From positions 1 through 64,000 of the forward strand of contig NZ_FMYZ01000016.1 of assembly GCF_900101625.1 (NCBI RefSeq): DNA of 64,000 nt, given 5' to 3'. Source of the stretch: Cupriavidus sp. YR651. Lineage in GTDB: Bacteria; Pseudomonadota; Gammaproteobacteria; Burkholderiales; Burkholderiaceae. This document shows positions 1 to 9,018 of this stretch, one piece after another; the first letter of the stretch is position 1; the number at the start of each line of letters is the position of its first letter. The position numbers and the translations under genes were made by a program. The notes under the pieces were generated by a model. That model was not told the DNA's origin. It made no database searches and saw nothing but the letters and a program-made list of their open reading frames with translations.

Positions 1-117
1 GTGTCTTGCCTGGTATAGCGGTTCGCCGCCTTGTGCCACGCTGCTGCAAGCACAACCCAATCTTTACTACACCCCTATTCGCCGCGCTGAGTCCTGCTCA
101 GCCCGGCAACCCCTCAT
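1..117. other. spacer upstream of the 5S rRNA
   Basis: No open frame or recognisable RNA is seen here. By position it should be the 23S-5S spacer of an rRNA operon entering from the left, but no 23S sequence could be identified, so that is inference from the 5S gene alone. Confidence 0.4.
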
Positions 118-232
118 GCCTGGTGACCATAGCGAGTCGGAACCACCCCTTCCCATCCCGAACAGGACCGTGAAACGACTTTGCGCCGATGATAGTGCGG
201 ACTACCCGTGTGAAAGTAGGTCATCGCCAGGC
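118..232 (+). rRNA. rrf: 5S ribosomal RNA
   Basis: The sequence begins GCCTGGTGACCATAGCGAG and ends in the complementary GTCATCGCCAGGC, which forms helix I of 5S rRNA. Internal blocks such as CCCATCCCGAACAGGACCGTGAAACG (split here: loop B/C region) and GATGATAGTG are typical of betaproteobacterial 5S. Length of about 115 nt fits the family. It is followed 12 nt later by an intrinsic terminator, so it is the last gene of an rRNA operon. The exact ends may be off by one to three bases. Confidence 0.93.
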
Positions 233-244
233 TCTTATACCCAG

Positions 245-275
245 AACCCCCAGCCCTCAAAAGCTGGGGGTTTTG
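245..275 (+). terminator. rRNA operon terminator
   Basis: A 10-bp perfect inverted repeat (AACCCCCAGC at 245-254 with GCTGGGGGTT at 263-272) with an 8-nt loop is followed by TTTTG. It lies just after the 5S rRNA and should end the rRNA transcript. Confidence 0.85.
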
Positions 276-646
276 CTTTGTGGCCGCAGTTCCCGCGTTA
301 TTACGCTTGCATGTCGGTAACGCCCACGCGGGCGCGTGCCAATCGATGTAACTCTCTCTGAGAGCATTCCCATGCTCTCTGCCCTATTCAAGCTGCCATT
401 CAAGCAGTCTTCAGTTCACGTCTTCCCTGCCGTTAGTCCCAATCGCTGAAACCGCAGCAATGTCGCTGCTGTTGTATTCAGGGTAGCGGAGCATTCCTGC
501 GCAGAAATGCATCTGATATGTTCCTCCCAAGCGCCCTGAATTGGCGCGAAGCAGTCTGCAACAGCAACGCCGCGGCGCCGAAGGGCCCAGAAGCAGGAAT
601 GTTGGGATTCGACGAACGTGACGAGATTCGGGGTTCAGGGGGTTAC
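276..646. other. intergenic region without a recognised gene
   Basis: Between the rRNA terminator and the lipoprotein gene no convincing coding region or RNA is visible. It presumably holds the promoter of the lipoprotein gene, but no clear -35/-10 pair was found. Short frames on both strands here lack a good ribosome binding site and family resemblance. Confidence 0.5.
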
Positions 647-1582
647 ATGGTGTTGGCCATGAAGTTTCTGCCAGCGCTGGCTGGCGTTGCAGGCATGCTG
701 TTGCTTGCGGGATGTGCGTCGACAGCAGGGAGCCCACCCGCAGAGTCGGCGAAGATGGCGGTAGTCTCCAATGTGGATTGCAAGACGTTTGGCACAAAAG
801 CCGGCATGATGACTGCCAGAGGAAGCGCAGCAGCGGATCCACTGGAAATCGCGAATCTCCTTGGTCGACCCGAGCAGGACGCCGGCGGCGATGCCGAAGC
901 GGAGGCAGACCCTACTGTCACCGCGGCGCCGGCGCTTTCCCATCTACCGCTGTTCTCGACATCCGAGGGCGCATCGCGGCTACCCGCGGGCTGGCAGCCC
1001 TGGACGGTCAATCGGAACAAGCTCCCGACGCAGTACTCGCTGACAGAGGTTGATCAGCGTCTGGTCTTGCATGCCCAGGCCGACAGTTCCGCTTCCGGCT
1101 TGTACGTTCCACTCGCCCAGCGCGATGCGGGCACGCTGCGCTGGATGTGGAAGACGCGGGACATCATTCGTAGCGCGGACAACGGCATGGGCCAGCGTGA
1201 AGACGCGCCGCTGCGCATCTTTGTGGCATTTGAGGGGGATCGCAGCACGTTGCCCCTCCGTGACCAGCTGATGTATGAGATGGCCAGGATCACAACCGGT
1301 CGCGAAATGCCCTACGCGACGCTGATGTATATCTGGGGCGGACGTCGACCGGAAGGCAGTGTCGTGAATAATCCGCACACTGACCGCGTGAGGATGATCG
1401 TTGTCGATTCGGGCACGCGCCATACCAACGAGTGGCGTTGCCATGAGCGCGATCTGCGCGCCGACTATCGGCAGGCATTTGGTGCCGATCCGGGCAAGGT
1501 TGTGGCCGTCGGCATCATGACCGATACCGACAACACGAAGAGTCGCGCCGAAAGCTGGTACGGCGACATCGCCCTCGACTGA
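647..1582 (+). CDS. DUF3047-type lipoprotein
   Basis: Predicted lipoprotein of 311 aa. The N-terminus MVLAMKFLPALAG is followed by a hydrophobic segment ending in the lipobox LLAGC, with the lipidated cysteine at about residue 23. The C-terminal two thirds resemble the DUF3047 family: a Trp-rich RWMWKTRD segment, RIFVAFEGD, YIWGGRRPEGS, and the ending VVAVGIMTDTDNTKSRAESWYGDI are typical. These proteins are found at the proteobacterial envelope and have no established function. Start 647 was chosen because a purine-rich AGGGGG lies about 5 nt upstream and the signal peptide begins there. ATG at 659 is the alternative, and upstream in-frame codons would spoil the signal peptide. It stands alone and converges on the DUF2891 gene. 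Confidence 0.8.
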   Translation: MVLAMKFLPALAGVAGMLLLAGCASTAGSPPAESAKMAVVSNVDCKTFGTKAGMMTARGSAAADPLEIANLLGRPEQDAGGDAEAEADPTVTAAPALSHLPLFSTSEGASRLPAGWQPWTVNRNKLPTQYSLTEVDQRLVLHAQADSSASGLYVPLAQRDAGTLRWMWKTRDIIRSADNGMGQREDAPLRIFVAFEGDRSTLPLRDQLMYEMARITTGREMPYATLMYIWGGRRPEGSVVNNPHTDRVRMIVVDSGTRHTNEWRCHERDLRADYRQAFGADPGKVVAVGIMTDTDNTKSRAESWYGDIALD

Positions 1583-1604
1583 ACGAGCACAACTCTGCGA
1601 CGAA

Positions 1605-2633
1605 CTAGGCTATGACGGCGCTGTCTTCCAGCGCCAGTAGCGCAAACGACGCCAGCCAGTGCGTGGCGACATAGTGACCCCCAACAGCCTGCGGCAGTGA
1701 CGCCTCGAGGTGATCCGACCACGCTCGGACAGCCAGCGACTGTAGCGGCGACGGCAGGGCAGGGCCCAGCAGTCGCCAGCACCATGCGCGCGAAAGATTC
1801 AGCCCGTCAAGATGCGACATCTTCGGATCCGTGCGATCCGCCACGACCACCGGCGTCAGCCAGGTCGCGAGTTCCGCCTGGCCAGGCGAAAACATCTCCC
1901 ACCAGTCACCGAATCCGCAGTCGTCCATGACCTGCCGCATCAACACGGCCTCGATCAGTCCGCCGGAGAGGAATTCGTCACCGCCGGGTTCGTACCGTGC
2001 AGGGTAGCGCTGATCGTGCCCGAACCAACGATGTGCACGGCGGACGATCGCCTTGCGCAACGCAACGTGTTGGTCTGCCTTCGCATAGATCAGCGCCATG
2101 ACCAGCGCGAAAGCGCTGTTGAAGTGTGTTCCGGTGCGGACAGGAAAGTCGGCGATATCGATGTAGTCGATCAACCGCTGCGCCAAATGACCGGACAGCG
2201 GCGCGCAGGCGGTGGCCCATCGCGCGGCTTGCGGATCGGTCGCGCCCAGCGCATTCAATTCCGCCTGCAGCCGCAACATCCACGCCCAGCCATAAGGCCG
2301 CTCGAAGGTGCGCGAACCCGGGCGTTCGAAATACTCAAGCTCCACTGCAATGGACTCGGGGCGAAACTGGATTTCAAGCGCCTCCCGAATGCGAGGCGCG
2401 ACGTCTAGCCCCGGGCGCAATGCCAGCAGCCGCACCAGCAGCCAGTGCATATGCACGGATGAATGCCAGTCGTAGCTGCCGTAGAAAACCGGGTGTACTG
2501 CCGCAGGCTCGCCGATGTCCTCGGAGCTGGTCATCAGGTGGTCTACCTTGTACGGATACCGGCGCACGATATTCTCGAGCGCCACCCTGGCAAAGCCTTC
2601 CGCCGTTGCATCGTCCAGCAGCGTATGCGTCAT
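1605..2633 (-). CDS. DUF2891 family protein
   Basis: A 342-aa soluble protein resembling the DUF2891 family. It has the HPVFYGSYDWHSSVHMHW segment near residue 48-65, then FERPYGWAWMLRLQAEL, VRTGTHFNSAFAL, and a C-terminal GGHYVATHWLASF. The Trp/His/Tyr-rich conserved blocks and all-helical look suggest an (alpha/alpha) toroid, but no enzymatic activity is established for the family. It starts 32 bp after the M20 amidohydrolase stop on the same strand, so the two are probably co-transcribed. The family assignment is by motif recognition; a role beside the amidohydrolase is inferred only from adjacency. Confidence 0.8.
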   Translation of the reverse strand: MTHTLLDDATAEGFARVALENIVRRYPYKVDHLMTSSEDIGEPAAVHPVFYGSYDWHSSVHMHWLLVRLLALRPGLDVAPRIREALEIQFRPESIAVELEYFERPGSRTFERPYGWAWMLRLQAELNALGATDPQAARWATACAPLSGHLAQRLIDYIDIADFPVRTGTHFNSAFALVMALIYAKADQHVALRKAIVRRAHRWFGHDQRYPARYEPGGDEFLSGGLIEAVLMRQVMDDCGFGDWWEMFSPGQAELATWLTPVVVADRTDPKMSHLDGLNLSRAWCWRLLGPALPSPLQSLAVRAWSDHLEASLPQAVGGHYVATHWLASFALLALEDSAVIA

Positions 2634-2665
2634 CGCCCCGTTTTCCTGTCAGAGCTTTCTGAATG

Positions 2666-3859
2666 TCAGGCCGGAGCCAGCCACTTTTCCACCAACTTGA
2701 CGAAGAACGTCGAGCCCACTGGCAGAAGCTCGTCGTTGAAGTCGTAGCTTGGGTTGTGCAGCATGCACGGGCCCATGCCATGACCCGCCTCGCGGTGCGT
2801 ACCTTCGCCATTGCCGATGAAGAGGTAGCAGCCCGGCTTCTCCTGCAGCATGAACGAAAAATCCTCCGCACCCATGGTCGGCTCGACATTGGCGTCGACG
2901 TTGGCGGGCCCCACCAGTTCGCCGGCCACACCCACGGCAAACTCGGCCTCGGCGGTGCTGTTGATCGTTGGCGGATAGTTGCGGTGGAATTCGAAATCGA
3001 TCGTGCAATCGAACGCCGAAGCCACGGCGCGTGAGACTTCCTCCATGCGCCGCTCGATCATGTCCAGCACCGGCACGGTGAATGTTCGTACCGTCCCGCC
3101 AATCCACGCCTGGTCCGGCACGATATTGGTCGCATCTCCGGCGTGGAACTGTGTCACGGAGATCACGGCGGTATCGATCGGGCGCTTGTTTCGCGTGATG
3201 ATGCCTTGCAGCGCCGACACGATCTGAGCGCCCGTGAACACCGGGTCGAAGCCGTTGTGCGGCATGGCAGCGTGCGCGCCCTTGCCGTGGATCACAATCT
3301 TGAACTCGTTGCTCGACGCCATCAGCGGGCCCGCCGTGGTGCCGAACGCTCCCACCGGCATGCCCGGCCAGTTGTGCATGCCGAACACGGCGTCACACGG
3401 AAAGCGCTCGAACAGGCCGTCCTTGATCATTTCCCGCGCGCCGCCGCCGCCTTCCTCGGCGGGCTGGAAAATCAGGTGAACCGTACCGTCAAAGTTGCGA
3501 TGCTCGGCCAGATAGCGTGCCGCGCCAAGCAGCATCGCCGTGTGTCCGTCATGGCCGCACGCGTGCATCTTGCCGTCATGCTGCGAACGATGGCCGAACG
3601 TATTGGCTTCCTGCAGCGGCAGGGCATCCATGTCGGCGCGCAGGCCGATCGACTTGCCGCTGTTGCCATTGCGAATGACGCCGACCAGGCCCGTGGTGCC
3701 CAGGCCGCGATGTACCTCGATGCCCCATGATTCCAGGCTCTTCGCCACCAGGTCCGCCGTGCGCTGCTCCTGGAAGCAGAGCTCTGGGTGGGCGTGGATG
3801 TCGCGTCGGATCGTGCGGATTTCGGCTTGCGCCTGGAGGATTTCGGGGATGAGTTTCAT
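2666..3859 (-). CDS. M20 family amidohydrolase (hippurate hydrolase-like)
   Basis: Zinc-dependent M20D peptidase/amidohydrolase of 397 aa, of the type that hydrolyses N-acyl amino acids such as hippurate or N-acetyl amino acids. Visible hallmarks are IRRDIHAHPELCFQE near the N-terminus, the metal ligand block MHACGHDGHTAMLLGAARYL (about residues 98-117), the FQPAEEGGGGAREMI block with the catalytic Glu pair, HGKGAHAAMPHNGFDP in the dimerisation lid, and MGAEDFSFMLQ near the C-terminus with a further metal-ligand Glu. There is no signal peptide, so it is cytoplasmic. It is divergent from a Dpp-type importer, which suggests the importer brings in its substrate, and upstream of the DUF2891 gene. 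The exact substrate cannot be read from sequence. Confidence 0.88.
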   Translation of the reverse strand: MKLIPEILQAQAEIRTIRRDIHAHPELCFQEQRTADLVAKSLESWGIEVHRGLGTTGLVGVIRNGNSGKSIGLRADMDALPLQEANTFGHRSQHDGKMHACGHDGHTAMLLGAARYLAEHRNFDGTVHLIFQPAEEGGGGAREMIKDGLFERFPCDAVFGMHNWPGMPVGAFGTTAGPLMASSNEFKIVIHGKGAHAAMPHNGFDPVFTGAQIVSALQGIITRNKRPIDTAVISVTQFHAGDATNIVPDQAWIGGTVRTFTVPVLDMIERRMEEVSRAVASAFDCTIDFEFHRNYPPTINSTAEAEFAVGVAGELVGPANVDANVEPTMGAEDFSFMLQEKPGCYLFIGNGEGTHREAGHGMGPCMLHNPSYDFNDELLPVGSTFFVKLVEKWLAPA

Positions 3860-4228
3860 GATGCCGTACCGGGCGATGGAATACCCCAGATCATACGATG
3901 CCTGTCAGCAAAGCGCCAAAGCATGCACCTGTCGTCACGTTTTCGTGCATTGCGGCGCGCCGACGGCGACCTGCCGGCACGCATCCGCCGCCGATCGCAT
4001 ATCGATACGTGGCGCAGCGCAGCATGGGCCAGCGCGCCGATCCCGGGTGGGTTTCCCCGCATGGCGGAGCCCCTCCACTGCTGGAACAGTTCATGCTTGA
4101 AGTGCCCGGCCGGCCGCGTGTCGTCCGTCATGCAGAACTGCCGCACCAAAATGCGGCGATTCTCATTGACGGCAGCCATGGCCGATCCTTATCGTCATTT
4201 CAAGACATCCCACAGGGAGAATCGCGCG
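3860..4228. other. divergent intergenic region between amidohydrolase and peptide importer
   Basis: This 369-bp region must carry the promoters for the reverse amidohydrolase-DUF2891 pair and the forward importer operon. No confident -35/-10 pair or operator was recognised. An in-frame extension of the binding-protein frame runs through it, but the signal peptide and ribosome binding site place the real start at 4229. Confidence 0.5.
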
Positions 4229-5827
4229 ATGTCCCTTCGCAACGTCAAGACGGCAATCGGCAAGACGGTTGGCGCCGTTCTGCTGACAGGCGCCATCGGC
4301 CTCGGCCTGGCCGGGCCCGCTCAGGCGGTAGATCTCAAGATCGCCATGAGCTCGCCGCCGACCTCAATGGATCCGCATTTCTATAACCTGTTTTCCAACA
4401 TCAATGTGTCCGAGCACATGTTCGATACATTGGTGAAGCTCGACCCGGACAGCCGCATCATTCCGGGCCTGGCCGAGTCCTGGAAACTCGTCAACAACCT
4501 GACCTGGGAATTCAAGATCCGCAAGGGCGTGAAGTTCCACGACGGTTCCGAACTGACCACGGAGGACGTGGCCTGGTCGCTGGATCGCCCTTCCACGATT
4601 CTGAACAGCCCCGGCAAGTTCGACGTCTACACAAAGGCGATCATCAACAAGAAGGTCATCGACAAGTACACGATCCAGCTCACGACCAATCAGCCGTATC
4701 CGCTGATGCTGAACGACCTGACGTCAATCTTCGTCGTGCAGAAGAAGGCCACGCAGGGCCTGACTTCCGACGACTTCGCGCAGGGCAAGGGCATGGTCGG
4801 TACCGGCCCGTTCAAGTTCGTCAGCTATGCGCGCGACGACCGGGTAGAGCTTGTGCGGAACCCCGACTACTGGGGGCCGAAGCCCGCCTGGGACAAAGTG
4901 ACGCTGCGCTTCATCCCGAACCCGGCCACGCGCCTGGCGGCGCTGCTCTCGGGCGATGTGCAGGCCATCGAGAACGTGCCGACGCCTGACCTGCCCAAGG
5001 TACGCCAGGACCCGAAGCTGTCGTTCTTCTCCAAGATCTCGCACCGCGTGATCTACCTGTACTTCGATGCCAAGCGTGACAAGTCGCCGTTCGTCACCAC
5101 CAAGGACGGCCAGCCGATGGACAAGAATCCGCTGAAGGACGCGCGCGTGCGCAGTGCCATCAGCATGGCCATCAACCGCCAGGGCATCAAGGACCGTCTG
5201 ATGGAGGGCCTGTCCGAGCCGACCAACAACCTGGTGCCGCCTACGCTGTTCGGCTACAACCCGGCGCTGAAGACGGTGAAGTACGACCCCGAGGGCGCCA
5301 AGAAACTGCTTGCCGACGCCGGCTACCCGAACGGCTTTGGCGTGACGCTGCACACGCCGAACAACCGGTACGTCAACGACGAGAAGATCGCCCAGACCAT
5401 CGCCCAGAACCTGACGCGCATCGGTATCGCGACCAAGGTGGAAGGCATGCCGATGGCAACGTACTCGTCCAAGGGCATCAAGCACGAGTGGTCGTTCGGC
5501 CTGCTCGGCTGGGGCGCCCAGACGGGCGAGGTGAGTTCGCCGCTGCGTGCGCTGCTGGCATGCGAAGATTCCAAGAAGGGCTTCGGCACGACCAACTGGG
5601 GCGAATACTGCAACCCCAAGATGGACGTGGTGCTGGAGAAGGCGCTGTCCACCGTGGATGACAACGAGCGCTCCAAGCTGCTGCAGGAAGCGACCGCCAT
5701 TGCCATCAACGACGGCGGCATCATCCCGATCCACCAGCAAGTGACCACGTGGGCCACGCAGAAGGGCATCACGTACGTGCCGCGTACCGACGAACGCACC
5801 TACGCGCACAACTTCAAGCCGCAGTAA
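4229..5827 (+). CDS. peptide/opine ABC transporter substrate-binding protein
   Basis: Periplasmic binding protein of the SBP_bac_5 (DppA/OppA) family, 532 aa. A signal peptide with a Lys/Arg start, a long hydrophobic core (VGAVLLTGAIGLGLAG) and an AQA-type cleavage site precedes VDLKIAMSSPPTSMDPHF. Family marks include LAESWK, FKIRKGVKFHDGSELTTEDVAWSL, VGTGPFKF, and a C-terminal IPIHQQVTTWA segment. The start at 4229 is supported by CAGGGAGA about 9 nt upstream. It is the first gene of a five-gene importer operon and captures the ligand, probably a di/tripeptide, opine or acyl-amino acid. A hairpin-forming repeat lies between it and the first permease gene, which could give extra transcript of this gene. 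Confidence 0.92.
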   Translation: MSLRNVKTAIGKTVGAVLLTGAIGLGLAGPAQAVDLKIAMSSPPTSMDPHFYNLFSNINVSEHMFDTLVKLDPDSRIIPGLAESWKLVNNLTWEFKIRKGVKFHDGSELTTEDVAWSLDRPSTILNSPGKFDVYTKAIINKKVIDKYTIQLTTNQPYPLMLNDLTSIFVVQKKATQGLTSDDFAQGKGMVGTGPFKFVSYARDDRVELVRNPDYWGPKPAWDKVTLRFIPNPATRLAALLSGDVQAIENVPTPDLPKVRQDPKLSFFSKISHRVIYLYFDAKRDKSPFVTTKDGQPMDKNPLKDARVRSAISMAINRQGIKDRLMEGLSEPTNNLVPPTLFGYNPALKTVKYDPEGAKKLLADAGYPNGFGVTLHTPNNRYVNDEKIAQTIAQNLTRIGIATKVEGMPMATYSSKGIKHEWSFGLLGWGAQTGEVSSPLRALLACEDSKKGFGTTNWGEYCNPKMDVVLEKALSTVDDNERSKLLQEATAIAINDGGIIPIHQQVTTWATQKGITYVPRTDERTYAHNFKPQ

Positions 5828-5943
5828 GCTGGCGGCGGAAGCCGGACCGGCGGCAGTCCTCACCGGGACTGCTGCCGGCAACCGGCTCCGGTATGATCGC
5901 GGCCCCGGCCCGGCACGATTGCCGAGGCGGCCGGGGCGACTTA

Positions 5944-6015
5944 GGGGTGCTATCAAAAGGAAGCGCTAGCGGGACCACGGCAACGACGCCAGAATCTTTT
6001 TGATAGCACCTCTTA
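5944..6015. repeat. short copy of a dispersed inverted-end repeat element
   Basis: The left end GGTGCTATCAAAA (5946-5958) is exactly complementary to the right end TTTTTGATAGCACC, giving a 13-bp perfect stem that extends imperfectly outward. A second, longer copy lies at 17615-17808: the right 36 bases (5980-6015 versus 17773-17808) match at 34 positions and the left 29 bases match at about 24. This copy has only 7 bases between the two conserved blocks. It lies between the binding-protein gene and the first permease gene of the importer. It could act as a REP-like mRNA processing or attenuation hairpin, or be a miniature mobile element. Confidence 0.85.
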
Positions 6016-6092
6016 ACCCACGTTACCCACCGTGGGTCGCGAACACGCTGGCTGCCAGTAGCGGGCGCCGGCGAAAGGAAAGTGTCTCGAAC

Positions 6093-7070
6093 ATGCTGGT
6101 CTTCATCATCCGGCGTCTGATGCAGAGCGTGGTTGTGCTCCTGGTCATGTCGCTGCTCGTCTTTCTTGGCGTCTTCGCCATCGGCAACCCCGTCGACATC
6201 CTGATCAGCCCGCAGGCGGACCAGGAAGACATCAAGCGCACCATTGCCGCCCTCGGCCTCGACAAGCCGCTCTGGGAGCAGTACTGGATCTTTCTGCAGA
6301 ACGCGCTCCACGGCAATCTCGGCACATCGTTCGCGCATGGCACGCCGGCGCTCAAGCTGATCTTCGAACGCATGCCGGCGACGATGGAGCTGGCCGTGTG
6401 CGCGATCACGCTGGCCATCGTGCTCGGCATCCCGCTCGGTCTGTGGGCCGGCCTGCGGCCGAACGGCGTCGCGGGCAAGTCGATCATGACGGTATCGATC
6501 CTCGGCTTTTCGCTGCCCACATTCTGGGTGGGCCTGATGCTGATCATGGTGTTTGCCGTGCAGCTGGGCTGGCTGCCGTCCAACGGTCGTGGCGAGACTG
6601 TCCGTGTGCTCGGCATCCCGCTCTCCTTCCTGACCGTGGATGGCATTCGCCATCTGATCCTGCCGGCGGTCACGCTGTCCTTGCTGAACATCGCCATGGT
6701 GATCCGGCTCACGCGCGCCGGCACGCAGGAAGCGATGCTGCAGGACTACGTCAAGTTCGCGCGCGCCAAGGGGCTCTCCAACAGTCGTATCGTCGGCGTG
6801 CACGTTCTTAAGAACATCCTGATCCCGATCGTCACCGTCATCGCACTGCAGTTTGGTTCGATCATCGCCTTCGCCATTGTCACGGAATCGATCTTCGCTT
6901 GGCCCGGCATGGGCAAACTCATCATCGACTCGATCCAGTTGCTGGACCGTCCGGTGATCGTCGCCTACCTGATGGTGATCGTGACGCTGTTCATCCTGAT
7001 CAACCTGATGGTCGATATCGTCTACAGCATGCTCGATCCGCGCGTGCGCATTGCCGACAACAAGGGTTGA
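6093..7070 (+). CDS. ABC transporter permease, DppB type
   Basis: Inner-membrane permease of 325 aa for the peptide/opine importer. It opens with a transmembrane helix (MLVFIIRRLMQSVVVLLVMSL) and the N-terminal GNP..DIL region typical of DppB/OppB, and carries the EAA-type loop EAMLQDYVKFARAKGLSNSRIV followed by HVLKNILIPIVTVIALQFG. About six membrane helices are visible. Start 6093 follows GAAAGGAAAG at 6073-6082 and matches family N-termini; upstream in-frame codons run through the repeat element and are unlikely to be translated. It pairs with the DppC-type permease that starts 3 bp after its stop. Confidence 0.92.
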   Translation: MLVFIIRRLMQSVVVLLVMSLLVFLGVFAIGNPVDILISPQADQEDIKRTIAALGLDKPLWEQYWIFLQNALHGNLGTSFAHGTPALKLIFERMPATMELAVCAITLAIVLGIPLGLWAGLRPNGVAGKSIMTVSILGFSLPTFWVGLMLIMVFAVQLGWLPSNGRGETVRVLGIPLSFLTVDGIRHLILPAVTLSLLNIAMVIRLTRAGTQEAMLQDYVKFARAKGLSNSRIVGVHVLKNILIPIVTVIALQFGSIIAFAIVTESIFAWPGMGKLIIDSIQLLDRPVIVAYLMVIVTLFILINLMVDIVYSMLDPRVRIADNKG

Positions 7071-7073
7071 GCC

Positions 7074-8003
7074 ATGAGTACCACCACCGTATCCCAAGAC
7101 GCGGCAAAGCCGGCGGCCAGCGCGAAAGAGCAGACGCCGTTCCGTCGCTTTGTCCGGCAGTTCTTCGAAAGCAAGCTGGCGGTGCTGGGGCTGGTGACGC
7201 TACTTGTCATCATCCTGATCGCGATCTTCGCGCCGTGGCTCGCGCCGCAGAACCCCTATGACCTGGCGACGCTCGACGTGCTTGATGCGCGCCTGGCGCC
7301 GGGAGAGCAGGCCGGCAGCGGCATGACGTTCCTCCTCGGCTCGGACGAGCAGGGGCGCGATATCCTCTCCGCCGTGATGTACGGCCTGCGCATCAGTATT
7401 GGCGTTGGCGTGCTCAGCACCGTGATCGCGTTGTTGCTGGGTGCCACGCTGGGCCTGCTGGCCGGCTTCCTGGGCGGCCGCACGGAAGCATTCATCATGC
7501 GCGTGGCGGACTTGCAGCTGTCGTTCCCGCCGATTCTTCTGGCGCTGATCCTGCTGGCATTCCTGCGCCCCGGTCTCGGCAATATCGTCATCGCGCTGGT
7601 CGCCGTGCAATGGGCGTACTACGCGCGGACCACCCGCAGCGCGGCACTGGTGGAGCGTCGCAAGGAATACATCGAGGCGGCCACTTGCCTTGGCCTGCCG
7701 CCGGGCCGGATCATGTTCCGGCATTTGCTGCCCAACTGCCTGCCGCCGCTGATCGTGATCGCCGCGCTGCAGGTGGCTTCGGCCATCACGCTGGAGGCCA
7801 CGCTATCTTTCCTCGGGCTCGGCGTGCCGGTTACGGAGCCGTCCCTCGGCTCCCTGATTTCCAATGGCCAGCAATACATGCTGTCCGGCAAGTACTGGAT
7901 CAGTTTCTTCCCGGGCATCGCGCTGGTCCTCACCATCGTGGCGATGAACCTCGTCGCGGATCAGTTGCGCGATGTGCTGAACCCGCGCCTGCAAACGCAA
8001 TAA
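7074..8003 (+). CDS. ABC transporter permease, DppC type
   Basis: Second permease of the importer, 309 aa. It has the short cytoplasmic N-terminus and first helix LAVLGLVTLLVIILIAIFAPW typical of DppC/OppC, then LLGSDEQGRDILSAVMYGLR, a DppC signature, and the EAA loop VERRKEYIEAATCLGLPPGRIMFRH followed by LPNCLPPLIVIAALQ. Six membrane helices are expected. It follows the DppB gene by 3 bp and is followed 16 bp later by the first ATPase gene. Confidence 0.93.
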   Translation: MSTTTVSQDAAKPAASAKEQTPFRRFVRQFFESKLAVLGLVTLLVIILIAIFAPWLAPQNPYDLATLDVLDARLAPGEQAGSGMTFLLGSDEQGRDILSAVMYGLRISIGVGVLSTVIALLLGATLGLLAGFLGGRTEAFIMRVADLQLSFPPILLALILLAFLRPGLGNIVIALVAVQWAYYARTTRSAALVERRKEYIEAATCLGLPPGRIMFRHLLPNCLPPLIVIAALQVASAITLEATLSFLGLGVPVTEPSLGSLISNGQQYMLSGKYWISFFPGIALVLTIVAMNLVADQLRDVLNPRLQTQ

Positions 8004-8019
8004 CGGACCAGGAGCGAAC

Positions 8020-9018
8020 ATGACTCAGCCAACCCTGGTCGTCGAACATCTCAGGACGCAGTTCTTTACGCGCGCCGGCGTGGCCAAGGCCGTCGACGAC
8101 GTATCGTTCTCCGTCGCGCGCGGCGAGATCATGGGCCTCGTCGGCGAATCCGGTTCGGGCAAATCCATGACCGGCTATTCGATCATGGGACTGATCGACC
8201 CGCCCGGCAAAGTCGTCGATGGCCGCATTGCGCTGACCAGCCGTGACGGCGTGACGCGCGACCTCCGCGCGCTCACCCCGGCGCAGCAGCGCGATGTGCG
8301 CGGCAACCGCATCGCGATGATCTTCCAGGACCCGATGATGACGCTGAACCCGGTCCTGCGCATTGACACCCAGATGATCGAGGCCGTGCGCGCGCACGAT
8401 AACGTCAGCAAGGCTGCCGCGCGCGAGCGTGCCCGCAATGCGCTGGCCCGCGTGGGGATCCCATCGCCGGACGAACGCCTGCTGGCCTACCCGCACCAGT
8501 TCTCGGGCGGCATGCGGCAGCGCGTGGCCATCGCCATCGCACTGCTCAACAAGCCTGATCTGATCATCGCCGACGAACCGACTACGGCGCTCGACGTCAC
8601 CATCCAGGGCCAGATCTTGTATGAGATGCAGACGCTGTGCCGGGAGTCGGGTACGGCGCTGATCTGGATCACGCACGACCTGTCGGTGGTGGCCGGCCTG
8701 GCCGACAAGGTTTGCGTGATGTACGCCGGGAAGATCGTGGAAGCCGGCGACGTGCGCCAGGTGCTTGAGCATCCGGAACATCCGTACACCCACGGGTTGA
8801 TCGGCTCGGCGCCGTCGCGCAACCCGCGCGGCACGCCGCTGCGCCAGATTCCGGGCATGACGCCATCGCTGCTGAACCTGCCCGGCGGCTGCTCGTTCCG
8901 CGAGCGCTGCCCGTACGCCACGGATATCTGCAAGACCGAGCCGCCGCTGGGATTGTCGCCGGACGGCCGCAGCCTGCGTTGCTTCCATCCGGTCCTCGCC
9001 CAGCAGGAGGCAGCATGA
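8020..9018 (+). CDS. ABC transporter ATP-binding protein, DppD type
   Basis: First ATPase of the importer, 332 aa. Walker A GESGSGKS is at about residues 42-49, the Q-loop region is MIFQDPMMTLNP, the ABC signature is FSGGMRQRV, Walker B is LIIADEPTTALDV, and the switch His is in WITHDLSVV. The C-terminal oligopeptide-transporter extension is present, including PGGCSFRERCPYATDIC, whose Cys cluster in this subfamily may bind an Fe-S cluster. It overlaps the next ATPase gene by four bases (ATGA), indicating coupled translation. Confidence 0.94.
   Translation: MTQPTLVVEHLRTQFFTRAGVAKAVDDVSFSVARGEIMGLVGESGSGKSMTGYSIMGLIDPPGKVVDGRIALTSRDGVTRDLRALTPAQQRDVRGNRIAMIFQDPMMTLNPVLRIDTQMIEAVRAHDNVSKAAARERARNALARVGIPSPDERLLAYPHQFSGGMRQRVAIAIALLNKPDLIIADEPTTALDVTIQGQILYEMQTLCRESGTALIWITHDLSVVAGLADKVCVMYAGKIVEAGDVRQVLEHPEHPYTHGLIGSAPSRNPRGTPLRQIPGMTPSLLNLPGGCSFRERCPYATDICKTEPPLGLSPDGRSLRCFHPVLAQQEAA

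Noticed and set aside
116..361. An open frame running through the 5S rRNA
   Set aside because: It coincides with a clear 5S rRNA and its terminator hairpin.
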